Counted from the first letter of the stretch, positions 37,087-45,270 are shown. The stretch is DNA of 64,000 nucleotides from Fischerella sp. PCC 9431 (GCF_000447295.1 NZ_KE650771.1:1125151-1189150), one strand, 5' to 3'. Notes: generated from the sequence alone by a model not told the origin. Numbers and translations are program-made.

Positions 37087-37373
37087 TCTCTCAAGCTCCA
37101 GATAATTCGTTTACTCTGATGTGAAGCTCAATGAGACTAGCGAGACCTCACCAAGCTTCACACTTTACCTTTTGTGTGAACTCAGTGAAGGTCTCGCTTC
37201 CAACTAGCTTATTGCTTGATTGTCATCTAAACCAGGCTCATCGCCAGTATGTTGATTTAGATGGGCTGGCTGAATCTTTTGCCAGCAGCTACTCCCCTTC
37301 TTGATTTATAGGTAATTATACATCTATCTCAAGTTACAGTAAAGGATTTTTTTTCGAGAGAAGACGCGGAGTA
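37087..37373. other. Leader region of mnx
   Basis: Upstream sequence of the minus-strand mnx gene. It contains the long hairpin listed at 37139 and no gene. The next element, at 37374, is repeat copy 3. Confidence 0.5.
37139..37198 (-). promoter_or_regulatory. Long hairpin in the mnx leader
   Basis: On the minus strand AGCGAGACCTTCAC pairs with GTGAGGTCTCGCT (13-bp stem with one bulge). An asymmetric loop (TGAG/GCTTG) and a second stem TTCACAC/GTGTGAA, loop AAAAGGTAAA, follow. It lies 52-112 bases before the mnx start codon. It does not resemble the Mn-sensing yybP-ykoY consensus that I know, so the sensor role is an open question. A dispersed repeat is the alternative. Confidence 0.5.
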
Positions 37374-37630
37374 TGGGCATTGGGCATGGGGCATGGGGCA
37401 TTGGGCATTGGGCATTAGGCATTGGGCATTGGGCATGGGGCATGGGGCATTGGGCATGGGGCATTGGGCATTGGGCATTGGGCATGGGGCATGGGGCATG
37501 GGGCATTGGGCATGGGGCATGGGGCATTGTGTATTACTTATTCTCCCTTCTCCCTTCTCCCTTCTCCCTACTCCCTGCTCCCTTCTCCCTGCTCCCTGCT
37601 CCCTGCTTCTTTGTCCTCCTTGTCTCCTCC
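37374..37630. repeat. Composite STRR element, copy 3 (inverted)
   Basis: The reverse complement of copies 1 and 2: CATTGGG/CATGGGG heptamers from 37374, the complementary spacer with CATTGTGTATTACTTATTC near 37525, and CTCCCTG/CTCCCTT heptamers to 37607, then TTTGTCCTCCTTGTC. Copies 2 and 3 therefore flank mnx as a large inverted repeat. Confidence 0.9.
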
Positions 37631-37709
37631 TAGCATTAAACTCACAAAGCTGCTAGTCTGAATTGTCGAGGTTACTTTTGAGTCAAAGTTACTATATTCT
37701 TAGTTATTT

Positions 37710-38183
37710 ATGTCTATTACGATCGCTGTCAATTCTGACTTTATTCACAATTTAGATCTATCTCCTGTAACAACAGTAATTGAGAAATTGCTGCAAGAAG
37801 GTGCGATCGCATCTCATGAACAGCAGTTACACTTTGATATTAACTATTTTCAACAAGAGGACGATCCGCGAGAACTATCCGAAATTCCAGAAGTGCGCCT
37901 ATGGTTTGTTCGCCTCGATGCTCGCTATCCTTGGTTCCCATTTTTACTGGACTGGAAAACCGGAGAATTCGCTCGCTATACAGCTATGCTAGTACCACAT
38001 CAATTCAATTCCAAAGAAGGAATTCAGTATAATCCAGAAGCTTTGGAAATCTTTTTGATGCATAAAATCTTTGTTTTGAGTGACTGGCTCAAACAACACA
38101 ATATACCTAGCCAATCACGTCTGCAATCAATGGCTCAAATGCTAGGCTATGAATTAGACGATGATTTTTTTGCAATGTTTTAA
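37710..38183 (+). CDS. CRR6-type NdhI maturation factor
   Basis: 157 residues, DUF1817/CRR6 family. In plants and cyanobacteria the factor helps assemble the NdhI subunit in the hydrophilic arm of the NDH-1 complex. The family signature is visible as FDINYFQQEDDPRELSEIPEVRLWFVRLDARYPW and LDWKTGEFARYTAMLVPHQF. The ATG at 37710 gives a typical start. It is monocistronic. The window also holds ndhL, another NDH-1 gene. Confidence 0.9.
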   Translation: MSITIAVNSDFIHNLDLSPVTTVIEKLLQEGAIASHEQQLHFDINYFQQEDDPRELSEIPEVRLWFVRLDARYPWFPFLLDWKTGEFARYTAMLVPHQFNSKEGIQYNPEALEIFLMHKIFVLSDWLKQHNIPSQSRLQSMAQMLGYELDDDFFAMF

Positions 38184-38219
38184 TAGCAACTAATAAATTA
38201 ATTAATCAAGAACGGCTAC

Positions 38220-38984
38220 TTAGGTCATTTGACAGATTAAGTCTAAAGCAGCACTAAAAGCGTATTCTACAGCTTTAGATTTGCTGGGTAAGGCTTCTTG
38301 CCATAGTCGATAGTCGTTATATTCTATTATTAGATTTGCAATTTCACTAATTCTAATATTTTTCAGTACTTCATATTGATGTAATTCAAAATCTTTGATT
38401 GTTCCATCTTTGTCTAAAACTTCTCGCCCTAGTTCAATAAAATTATTGATCACAGTTTTCATATATTTTTTACCATCATCTTGGGCAAATAAAGATGAAG
38501 AATTAAATGCCTTCACTTCCTCTAAAAGTAAATTGGCGATCGCTCTACCTGTGAAATTATCCCAATCAGTAGGCAAATGAACATCTAAATATTCATTGTC
38601 GTTATCTTTATATTGAAGATACTCATGAATACCTATAGCGTTCTTAACTATTTTTTGACCAGCTAATAATTTATAGAAATAATTGATACTTACATCAGTA
38701 AACTTGTCTCGGAATACCTTTTCTTCTGTCTCTCTACATTCATACACAAGATAAGTCCAAATACCTGACTTTACTTTATCTGTGCTTACTGATTGATAAA
38801 AAGTTATGGTTCCATCTTCTTCACACTCAAAATAAGCGCTTTTTGTACCCATCACTTGATTATTGCATCTATTGTGATAGGAACGGACTATTTTTCTAAA
38901 AATGCCTATTATATGATGTGGCTGGCTTTCTACTTGAATGTAACGTTTGCCATTGCTAGTAAAGCCATGTAAATGAATCGCCAT
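38220..38984 (-). CDS. Unrecognised protein (about 254 aa)
   Basis: I choose the ATG at 38984 (MAIHLHGFTSNGKRYI) because AAAGGG precedes it by about seven bases. A longer frame from GTG at 39062, or ATG at 39008, gives up to 280 residues. The protein is mixed alpha/beta with Tyr/Phe-rich segments (YVQVES, YFECEEDGTITFYQSV, YDYRLWQEALPSKSKAVEYAF). No family is recognised. It has no signal peptide or membrane helix, so it is probably cytoplasmic. It is the only gene for 2 kb to its left and is preceded by the dispersed element at 39151. Confidence 0.65.
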   Translation of the reverse strand: MAIHLHGFTSNGKRYIQVESQPHHIIGIFRKIVRSYHNRCNNQVMGTKSAYFECEEDGTITFYQSVSTDKVKSGIWTYLVYECRETEEKVFRDKFTDVSINYFYKLLAGQKIVKNAIGIHEYLQYKDNDNEYLDVHLPTDWDNFTGRAIANLLLEEVKAFNSSSLFAQDDGKKYMKTVINNFIELGREVLDKDGTIKDFELHQYEVLKNIRISEIANLIIEYNDYRLWQEALPSKSKAVEYAFSAALDLICQMT

Positions 38985-39150
38985 TTGTTTTCCCTTTGAA
39001 AATTTCATGACATTCTTGGTGGATGTCTTTGCTAATTCGGAAGTTTTAAAGTAAAGGAACACACATAATGGCGTGTTAGATCCACCTAAAAACTAATCAC
39101 ACCAGGTAGTTTTTTAAACTATCAACCATTAAATAGATAGATTTTTCAAG

Positions 39151-39219
39151 CTTGAAAGTGGGTGTAAGGGTGTAGAAGGAGTCCTCTTTTCATACTTAGC
39201 AGTGAAATTTTTTCATCAA
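39151..39219 (-). repeat. Dispersed element, copy A (upstream of 38220 gene)
   Basis: Read on the minus strand it contains ATGAAAAAATTTCACTGC followed by AAGTATGAAAA, AGGACTCCTTCT and ACACCCTTACACCC, then TTTCAAG. A copy with the same order and 80% or so identity lies on the plus strand at 58534-58617, directly upstream of the TPR gene. Both are upstream of, and in the same orientation as, the following gene. Confidence 0.7.
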
Positions 39220-39878
39220 GGCTGTCTTGCTGGACTCGATTCGTAGAAACTGATATTTATTTGAGCGTCAACCTTTATTTTCAATGACTTAATTTCACTA
39301 AGATACATCATACATTATATGATTTAAACAGGCTGTTTACTAAATTTTATTCGAGCAGCGAATATCTAGTCAATAACAGCAACCTTGGCAAAAAACTTTA
39401 TCCACGAAGTAAGAATCAAACTTTTTTAGTCAGTGGTTTATTTCATTCCATGCTGTTATTTAATACTCAATACGTAACTTTTAAGACACAGAAAAATATT
39501 TAGTAAACGTTGTTACTAATTTATCCAAAGAGGGAGTTATTTAGGAACCTGTACGTTCGATATTTATAGACTGTGGTAGATGAGATACACATTCACAAAT
39601 GTGTCTAAATAAATAGTTCCCTATAATTCATTCAACATATCAGGTTCTAGAAAAAAAAACAGTTGTTTAGGTAACTCTTATACCGTAACTATTTTAAAAA
39701 TGTAAGTGTTTTATTATACAGTATAAATAATTGTTATGCGGTTCTTACGTTTATAGTCTGTGCTAGGCTCAAAACCAGCCGTTCTGAGATTTTTCTACGT
39801 GGAAGACCCTAATAGTTCAAATCTGCTGAAGCAGACTGTTTGATTTTATGAAGTCGTCTGAAGACAACTTGCGCTATT

Positions 39879-39902
39879 AGCAAAGGGTTTAAACCGTTTG
39901 CT
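39879..39902. repeat. 24-bp near-perfect palindrome
   Basis: AGCAAAGGGTTTAAACCGTTTGCT is self-complementary except at two positions. It is preceded by the smaller hairpin GTCGTCTGAAGACAAC (39853). Location: inside the large gap, with no gene within 500 bp on the left. Confidence 0.5.
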
Positions 39903-40021
39903 TTACGGTATTTTGAAAAAAGTAGGATGTCGCTCTCTTTGACCCTCTGCCTTTCTTTGTAAGCGATGAAGCTGTTCGGGTAGGTAAAATGCCTTTTTGC
40001 TTGCTGATTTTATGAAAATAA

Positions 40022-40357
40022 GTGCGTGATCTACTCAAATGAGAAGGTAAAATGCCATTTCAAGTGCGTGATTTACTCAAATGAGAAGGTAGAATGGCAT
40101 TTCGAGTGCGTGATTTACTCAAATGAGAAGGTAGAATGGCATTTCGAGTAAGTGAAATGGCATTTCGAGTGCGTGATTTACTCAAATGAGAAGGTAGAAT
40201 GGCATTTCGAGTAAGTGAAATGGCATTTCAAGTGCGTGATTTACTGAAATCAGAAGGTAAAATGGCATTTCGAGTAAGTGAAATGGCATTTTGAGTGCGT
40301 GATTTACTGAAATCAGAAGGTAGAATGGCATTTCGAGTAAGTGAAATGGCATTTTGA
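40022..40357. repeat. 16 x 21-bp modular array with palindromic cores
   Basis: 336 bp = sixteen 21-bp modules. A 42-bp unit (GTGCGTGAT... to ...GGCATTTCGA) occurs six times at 40022, 40064, 40106, 40169, 40232 and 40295. A 21-bp unit starting GTAAGTGAAATGG occurs at 40148, 40211, 40274 and 40337. Each half carries a short dyad: GAAATGGCATTTC (arms GAAATG/CATTTC) or CTCA-AA-TGAG. It is not a CRISPR array because there are no unique spacers. Confidence 0.95.
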
Positions 40358-40400
40358 GTAAGTAATCGAGCTTTTTAGGCGCGATCAATAAAAAATATAG

Positions 40401-40446
40401 AACCCCCTTCCACTTCTAGGAGAAAATCAACTGGTGGAAGGGGGTT
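40401..40446 (-). terminator. Terminator of the glycosyltransferase gene
   Basis: AACCCCCTTCCAC (40401-40413) and GTGGAAGGGGGTT (40434-40446) form a 13-bp perfect stem; the minus strand then reads TCTATATTTTTTATT. It lies about 50 bp after the stop of the minus-strand gene. Confidence 0.85.
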
Positions 40447-40497
40447 TAAATTACTACAACAATTCAAAAACAGATTTAAGGCAATGGGAGTGAAATG

Positions 40498-41457
40498 CTA
40501 GCCACCCCAGATTTTTTCCAAAATGACTTTGGGCGAAATATCTGCTAGTTTGCTTGTAGGGGATTTGATAGCAATAAATTTGTCGCTTTTTGGCAACAAT
40601 TTAGCTGGATCTGTAGAACCAAACAAAGCAATAGTATAGGTTTGCACAGCAACGGCAAGCTGTACGATCGCACTATCTGTACACAATAATAAATTTGCTC
40701 CTGCAATCATTGCCGCTAGCTTGCCTATATTATCGGGGGAAGTAGTTTTGATGTCAGGTATAGACTGTTTGAGCCTAGACACAAACTCTTCTTGGCCTGG
40801 TTCTTGAACTACCACCACAGGTATATCTGGTTGCTTTTGTTGGCAATCTTGAATGATCTGCAACCAATGTTCGGCAGGATATGTTCTATCTTGACTTTTA
40901 TTTGGTGGTAACTCATTGACACCATTGTGAATCAAAATATAACCAGTTTCTTTAACTCCTAACCTTAATTGCTCTTTGTCTGCCCAATCAATATCTGATT
41001 TAGGTGCATTCACAGTTAATTCTGGACAGGAGGATTTAATGCCCAACCCTTGCAGCAAAGTGTGATATACATAGGCAGCGTATTGTTCTTGCTTAAGAGG
41101 TAAGGTATTAGTCAGAAAAGCTGCTCCCTTGCCTTTGTAGCCAATACGTATGGGGATTCCAGTCAACCAGAGTAAAAGACCCATTAACCAGCTTTGCGTC
41201 AGGGTAATAGCGGCATCGTATTCGCGATCGCGAAGTATACCTACTAAGTTAGCCCAATCAGCCAAACTGTTACGGTCTTTATAATCAAAAATCAGTACAT
41301 CATTAACTGACTTACTCACCCGGTAAGCAGCCTTTGACCGGGGTTCCACAACGACATCTATCTGAGCGTCAGGATAATTACGCTTCAGGTCGTCTAGTGT
41401 CGGAAAGAATAGAATTTGGTCGCTTATTCCACCAGGGACAAGGGCTACTATTCGCAT
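40498..41457 (-). CDS. Glycosyltransferase family 9 (heptosyltransferase-like)
   Basis: 319 residues. Features are MRIVALVPGGISDQILFFP at the start, an N-terminal nucleotide-sugar-acceptor domain, and a C-terminal domain with ANLLLCTDSAIVQLAVAVQ and TIALFGSTDPAKL, the GT-B donor-binding motif of the heptosyltransferase family. It may transfer a sugar to lipid A core or an exopolysaccharide. Acceptor and donor are unknown. It is divergent from ispD across 82 bp. Confidence 0.88.
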   Translation of the reverse strand: MRIVALVPGGISDQILFFPTLDDLKRNYPDAQIDVVVEPRSKAAYRVSKSVNDVLIFDYKDRNSLADWANLVGILRDREYDAAITLTQSWLMGLLLWLTGIPIRIGYKGKGAAFLTNTLPLKQEQYAAYVYHTLLQGLGIKSSCPELTVNAPKSDIDWADKEQLRLGVKETGYILIHNGVNELPPNKSQDRTYPAEHWLQIIQDCQQKQPDIPVVVVQEPGQEEFVSRLKQSIPDIKTTSPDNIGKLAAMIAGANLLLCTDSAIVQLAVAVQTYTIALFGSTDPAKLLPKSDKFIAIKSPTSKLADISPKVILEKIWGG

Positions 41458-41539
41458 AATATTAATTTACGCCTACTCGCTCCTTATTTTAGGGGAAGAT
41501 AGGGACTAGAAAAGTTAAAACTCAAAAGTTAAAAAACCT

Positions 41540-42229
41540 GTGCATTTATTAATTCCTGCTGCCGGAAGTGGACGAAGGATGGGGAGTAATCGTAATAAAC
41601 TCCTCTTGCAAGTGCGATCGCGACCAATTATTGCTTGGACGCTCTTAGCCGCGCAAGCATCAGATAAGATTAGTTGGATCGGAATAATTTCCCAACCCAT
41701 TGATTTGCAAGACTTTAAGCAAATTATCGCTGATTTGCAGCTAACTAAACCTGTGGAGTTAATTCAAGGTGGTTCCACCCGTCAAGAATCTGTTTACAAT
41801 GGGTTGCAATCTTTACCAGCCAATGCTGAACAAGTGTTGATTCATGATGGGGCTAGATGTCTAGCTACACCAGATTTACTCGACAGATGTGCTGAAGCGA
41901 TTCGGCAATGTCCTGGTTTAATAGCAGCTGTGCCAGTCAAAGACACGATCAAGGTCGTAGATGAAAATGGCATAATTCAGAGTACACCAGACCGCAGTCA
42001 ACTCTGGGCAGCACAAACCCCCCAAGGCTTTGATGTAAAATTGCTCAAACAGTGCCACGCTGAAGGTGTGGCTCAGGGTTGGGAAGTAACTGACGATGCT
42101 GCTTTGTTTGAAAAATGTGGTTATCAAGTGCAAATCGTTCCAGGAGAAGAAACAAACTTAAAGGTAACTACCCCACAAGATTTAGCGATCGCAGAATTTA
42201 TCTTCAAAGCTAGATTTGGTGAAGAGTAG
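41540..42229 (+). CDS. ispD: 2-C-methyl-D-erythritol 4-phosphate cytidylyltransferase
   Basis: 229 residues from a GTG. IspD makes CDP-methylerythritol, the third step of the MEP isoprenoid pathway. Visible motifs are LLIPAAGSGRRMG (nucleotide loop), VLIHDGARCL, VPVKDTIKVV, and EVTDDAALFEKCG. All catalytic regions are present. It is followed by ispG in the same pathway, but 6 kb away. The GTG is preferred because the consensus N-terminus starts right at it. Confidence 0.96.
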   Translation: MHLLIPAAGSGRRMGSNRNKLLLQVRSRPIIAWTLLAAQASDKISWIGIISQPIDLQDFKQIIADLQLTKPVELIQGGSTRQESVYNGLQSLPANAEQVLIHDGARCLATPDLLDRCAEAIRQCPGLIAAVPVKDTIKVVDENGIIQSTPDRSQLWAAQTPQGFDVKLLKQCHAEGVAQGWEVTDDAALFEKCGYQVQIVPGEETNLKVTTPQDLAIAEFIFKARFGEE

Positions 42230-42245
42230 CAATTGAGGACTTATG

Positions 42246-42331
42246 AATTAAAAATTAAAAATTAAAAATTGGTAAGAGGGACAAGGGAGACATATCAATT
42301 AAAAATTAAAAATTAAAAATTAAAAATTAAG
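42246..42331. repeat. ATTAAAA heptamer STRR
   Basis: ATTAAAA repeated three times (42248-42268) and four to five times (42299-42330), separated by GGTAAGAGGGACAAGG. Reverse complement of the family at 30018. Confidence 0.85.
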
Positions 42332-42338
42332 AACTTGT

Positions 42339-42431
42339 TGCCCAATGCCCAATGCCCAATGCCCCATGCCCGATGCCCCATGCCCGATGCCCAATGCCCG
42401 ATGCCCGATGCCCCATGCCCAATGCCCAATC
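42339..42431. repeat. CCCAATG/CCCGATG/CCCCATG heptamer STRR
   Basis: Thirteen tandem heptamers between ispD and scpB. It is the same family as one arm of the composite elements, but without the GGGAGCA arm or the unique spacer. Confidence 0.9.
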
Positions 42432-42563
42432 CTTGGTGGTGAAACTTGTTTAACTGGGACTACCTTTTAGGCGTGAAGAGTGTCAATATTGAACGTCAGG
42501 TGCTACAACGGAGAAAACTCCTAAGAATACACTGGCTTCTCTTGACAATTGATTATTGATCGA

Positions 42564-43094
42564 ATGAATGCAGCGACAAAAATAGAAGCAATTCTTTATT
42601 TAAAGAGTAAACCCTTATCAATTAGCGAGATTGCTGATTATGCAGCGTGCGATCGCGCTACTGCTGAAGAAGGTATTATTGAATTGATTGACGATTATGC
42701 TCGTCGTGATAGCGCCCTAGAAGTCGTAGAAACCCCGAATGGTTACTGCTTGCAACTGCGGTCTGATTTTCAAGATTTAGTCCAAACTTTGATACCAGTA
42801 GAACTGGGGGTGGGTGCATTGCGGACTTTAGCAGCGATCGCCTTGAATAGCCCCATGCTACAGACTGACTTAATTAACCTACGTGGTTCTGGAGCATATC
42901 AACATGTCCAAGAATTAGTAGAACTTGGTTTTGTCAAAAAACGCCGAGATAATGACTCTCGCTCCTATTCACTTCAGGTAACACCCAAATTTCATCAATA
43001 TTTCCAGATCGAACAACTTCCTTCACCATTTTCCACCCCACAACAGCAACGACAATTAGAGCTAAAACTAGAATCAGCCTCGGAAATAGAGTAG
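42564..43094 (+). CDS. scpB: Segregation and condensation protein B
   Basis: 176 residues from the ATG at 42564 (MNAATKIEAILYLKSKPLSISEIADYA); the TTG at 42549 would add five residues. ScpB is the winged-helix partner of ScpA and SMC in the bacterial condensin. Two winged-helix domains are visible, with GVGALRTLAAIALNSPM and LINLRGSGAYQHVQELVELGFVKKRRDND. scpA and smc are not in the window. Confidence 0.93.
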   Translation: MNAATKIEAILYLKSKPLSISEIADYAACDRATAEEGIIELIDDYARRDSALEVVETPNGYCLQLRSDFQDLVQTLIPVELGVGALRTLAAIALNSPMLQTDLINLRGSGAYQHVQELVELGFVKKRRDNDSRSYSLQVTPKFHQYFQIEQLPSPFSTPQQQRQLELKLESASEIE

Positions 43095-43358
43095 ATCGGG
43101 GAAAGGGGAACGGGGATCGGGGATTGGGGAAAAGATTCTTAATTTTGTAGACGCTCCGCGTCTTCCATAGGTATTTTGAATTTTGTACGCCCTTGGCGTT
43201 CCCGAAGGGTATTTTGAATTGTTTTGTCCCCCAATCCCCTTTCCCCGATCCCCGATCATTAACCTAAGATGAATGCTACTCCTAGCTGAGGAAATATGCC
43301 TTAACCCCATACTATGGTTTAGAGTAGAATTAGCAACTCCGCTAAACTTAAATTGCCA
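43095..43358. repeat. GGGGATC-type heptamers and dispersed repeats
   Basis: GATCGGGG/GATTGGGG heptamers at 43094-43130 and their complements at 43228-43257 flank two copies of GTATTTTGAATT with GACGCTCCGCGTC and GCGTTCCCGAAGGG. The pairing of the two ends makes this an inverted-repeat island. Confidence 0.65.
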
Positions 43359-43706
43359 ATGGTGTTTGATCCTGACTTTTTGAATGACAATTTTGAACAA
43401 CACCCTCGTCAGCATCTGAGTGACGCTTTTGAGGAACCTTCTAATCAGTTGCTCAAATACTTACAGCATCAGTCCCCAGAAGTTTTGGCTAACGTCGCTC
43501 AGTCCGTCAGCCCTGAAATTAAGCAAATTATTTCCCAAAATGTCCAAGGGCTAGTTGGGATGCTACCTGCCGAAAACTTCAATGTTCAGATTACAACAGA
43601 TAGGGATAATCTTGCTGGTCTTCTAGCATCAGCAATGATGACTGGTTATTTCCTGCGCCAGATGGAACAACGAATGCACTTAGATCATTTGGCTAATAAT
43701 CATTAG
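43359..43706 (+). CDS. DUF760 domain protein
   Basis: 115 residues from the ATG at 43359; the upstream TTG would add two. The DUF760 family occurs in cyanobacteria and chloroplasts. Visible are NQLLKYLQHQSPEVLANVAQSVSPEIKQIISQNVQGLVG and NLAGLLASAMMTGYFLRQMEQR. It has a helical, soluble look. Function is not established, although plant relatives are linked to chloroplast proteostasis and chlorophyll metabolism. Confidence 0.85.
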   Translation: MVFDPDFLNDNFEQHPRQHLSDAFEEPSNQLLKYLQHQSPEVLANVAQSVSPEIKQIISQNVQGLVGMLPAENFNVQITTDRDNLAGLLASAMMTGYFLRQMEQRMHLDHLANNH

Positions 43707-43901
43707 TCAAAGTCAAGAGTCAATTGTCAATGCTCAGTAGTTTAATACTCTTGACTAATACTTCCAAGCAGGGCAAATTCCCCAAAGTTATGATGCTGTG
43801 GGATAAATCCAAAATCCATAGACGCGTTGGCGACTTCTGCAAGTAGCCACTCCGTGTCTACCCGCAGGGTAATCTAAAATCCAAAATAGTTTGACTCTAG
43901 A

Positions 43902-45119
43902 CTATTTGTGGGGATAAGCTCCTGACTGAACCTGAAAAGTTTGAATTTTACTGTCACGGTTGACTTCAATCTGTAAAGTGTCTCCAACACTGCTAGACTC
44001 AACCATTTTCTGTACTTGAGCAGCAATTTTAACTGGTTTGCCGTTAACTTTTTGGATGACATCTCCAGGGCGCAGTCCTGCTCGTTGTGCAGGTGATTTG
44101 TCTAGAACTCCCTTGATGGCAACACCAGCATTTTGCTGGATGTTAAGATTATTCTCTTGATTGATTTGCTGCTTTTTGGTAGGAGAAAGGTCTACCATTT
44201 CAATCCCCAAGAAAGGATGCTGCACGCGCCCTTTAGCAAAAAGCTCGTCAGCAATGCGAGCAGCAGTTTCTATGGGAATGGCAAAACCAAGTCCCTGAGC
44301 ATCGGCACGAATTGCAGTGTTGACTCCAATTACCTCACCTTGGGAATTTAACAAAGGTCCTCCAGAGTTCCCAGGATTAATGGCGGCGTCGGTTTGGATA
44401 AAGCTAACTCGTTTATCTGGTACACCAACTTGGGAACTGGTACGATCTGTGGCGCTGATGATGCCGATAGTGACGGTGTTATCTAAACCCAAAGGATTAC
44501 CAATTGCGATCGCCCACTGTCCAGGAATTAAATTTTGTGAATTGCCCAATTTTACAGACGGTAATTGTTTGGCAGGAATTTTGACCACTGCGACATCCGT
44601 CATGGGATCAACTCCCATTACCTTTCCTTCAAAGGTTCTGCCATCTTTGAGGGTAACTTGTACTTTATCTGTATTTGCTACTACATGAGCGTTGGTGAGA
44701 ATTTCTCCATTCGTACTGAGAATAAAACCAGAACCTGTACCACGCTCAATTCTTTCATGAGGAATTGGTTCTTCATCTTCGCCAAAAAATCGACGCAACA
44801 AAGGGTTTTTGAAAGCATCTGAGATGGGATTGGCGACTTTGCGTGTTGCGTTAATTCGGACTACTGCTGATCCTGTTTTTTGAACAGCAGTGGCGACAAA
44901 ATTCACGCTTTCACCCCCAGTTGCTTCGATCCTTTTTCCCAAAGGATTAGTCACAACTGTTTCTGATGGCGCACCCATGCTCACATTCTTGAGTTCTTGA
45001 AACGTACGCCTTTGTGTCAGGAGATAGGGACTGGCTAGCAACACTGCACTACCACCGAATACGCCGCCGCCCACAACCAATGAAAAATAAACGCCCAGTT
45101 GTTTCTTGGATAACTTCAT
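43902..45119 (-). CDS. HtrA/Deg serine protease with PDZ domain, anchored
   Basis: 405 residues from the ATG at 45119 (MKLSKKQLGVYF); the frame extends to 45143. The N-terminal hydrophobic segment (VYFSLVVGGGVFGGSAVLLASP) acts as a signal or anchor. The catalytic triad is His145 (LTNAHVVAN), Asp175 (DPMTDVAVV) and Ser252 (NPGNSGGPL). A C-terminal PDZ domain lies at about 295-385. The protein degrades damaged periplasmic proteins. The window has a second family member at 10262 without this anchor. It is divergent from the M23 peptidase gene. Confidence 0.95.
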   Translation of the reverse strand: MKLSKKQLGVYFSLVVGGGVFGGSAVLLASPYLLTQRRTFQELKNVSMGAPSETVVTNPLGKRIEATGGESVNFVATAVQKTGSAVVRINATRKVANPISDAFKNPLLRRFFGEDEEPIPHERIERGTGSGFILSTNGEILTNAHVVANTDKVQVTLKDGRTFEGKVMGVDPMTDVAVVKIPAKQLPSVKLGNSQNLIPGQWAIAIGNPLGLDNTVTIGIISATDRTSSQVGVPDKRVSFIQTDAAINPGNSGGPLLNSQGEVIGVNTAIRADAQGLGFAIPIETAARIADELFAKGRVQHPFLGIEMVDLSPTKKQQINQENNLNIQQNAGVAIKGVLDKSPAQRAGLRPGDVIQKVNGKPVKIAAQVQKMVESSSVGDTLQIEVNRDSKIQTFQVQSGAYPHK

Positions 45120-45199
45120 AATCACCATACTCAAGGACAGCAATGCAGAAGATGCTAATTTCTAAGTTTAGTCAAGCAAAAGACAAGTGGACAGATTAA

Positions 45200-45270
45200 T
45201 TTTGTTAATCGTTGGTGGTTGGTGGTTAATACCGATCAACTATCAACTATCAACTATCAACCATCAACAA
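45200..45270. repeat. GGTTGGT and ATCAACT heptamer STRRs
   Basis: GTTGGTG / GTTGGTGGTTGG repeats (45211-45226) and ATCAACT tandem repeats (45236-45266). It is located in the divergent space between htrA and the M23 gene. Confidence 0.7.

Larger units (their letters stand above)
39063..40497. other. 1.4 kb without a protein gene
   Basis: From left to right it holds: the dispersed 70-bp element at 39151-39219; AT-rich DNA; a palindrome near 39879-39902; the 16 x 21-bp array at 40022-40357; and a terminator at 40401. I see no protein gene in it other than micro-ORFs in the array. Confidence 0.6.

Noticed and set aside
37139-37198. Known Mn riboswitch (yybP-ykoY)
   Set aside because: The fold lacks the conserved loop sequences I would expect; kept only as an unnamed hairpin.
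37324-37661. Frames of MPHAPCPMPNAQC and MGHWALGIG type
   Set aside because: Heptamer translation of repeat copy 3 on both strands.
40022-40357. CRISPR array
   Set aside because: The modules abut with no unique spacers and no cas gene is in the window.
40182-40388. 68-residue minus-strand frame MPFHLLEMPFYLLI
   Set aside because: Open only because the array period (21) is a multiple of 3; hydrophobic repeat without start signal. The plus-strand micro-ORFs are treated separately as a weak hypothesis.
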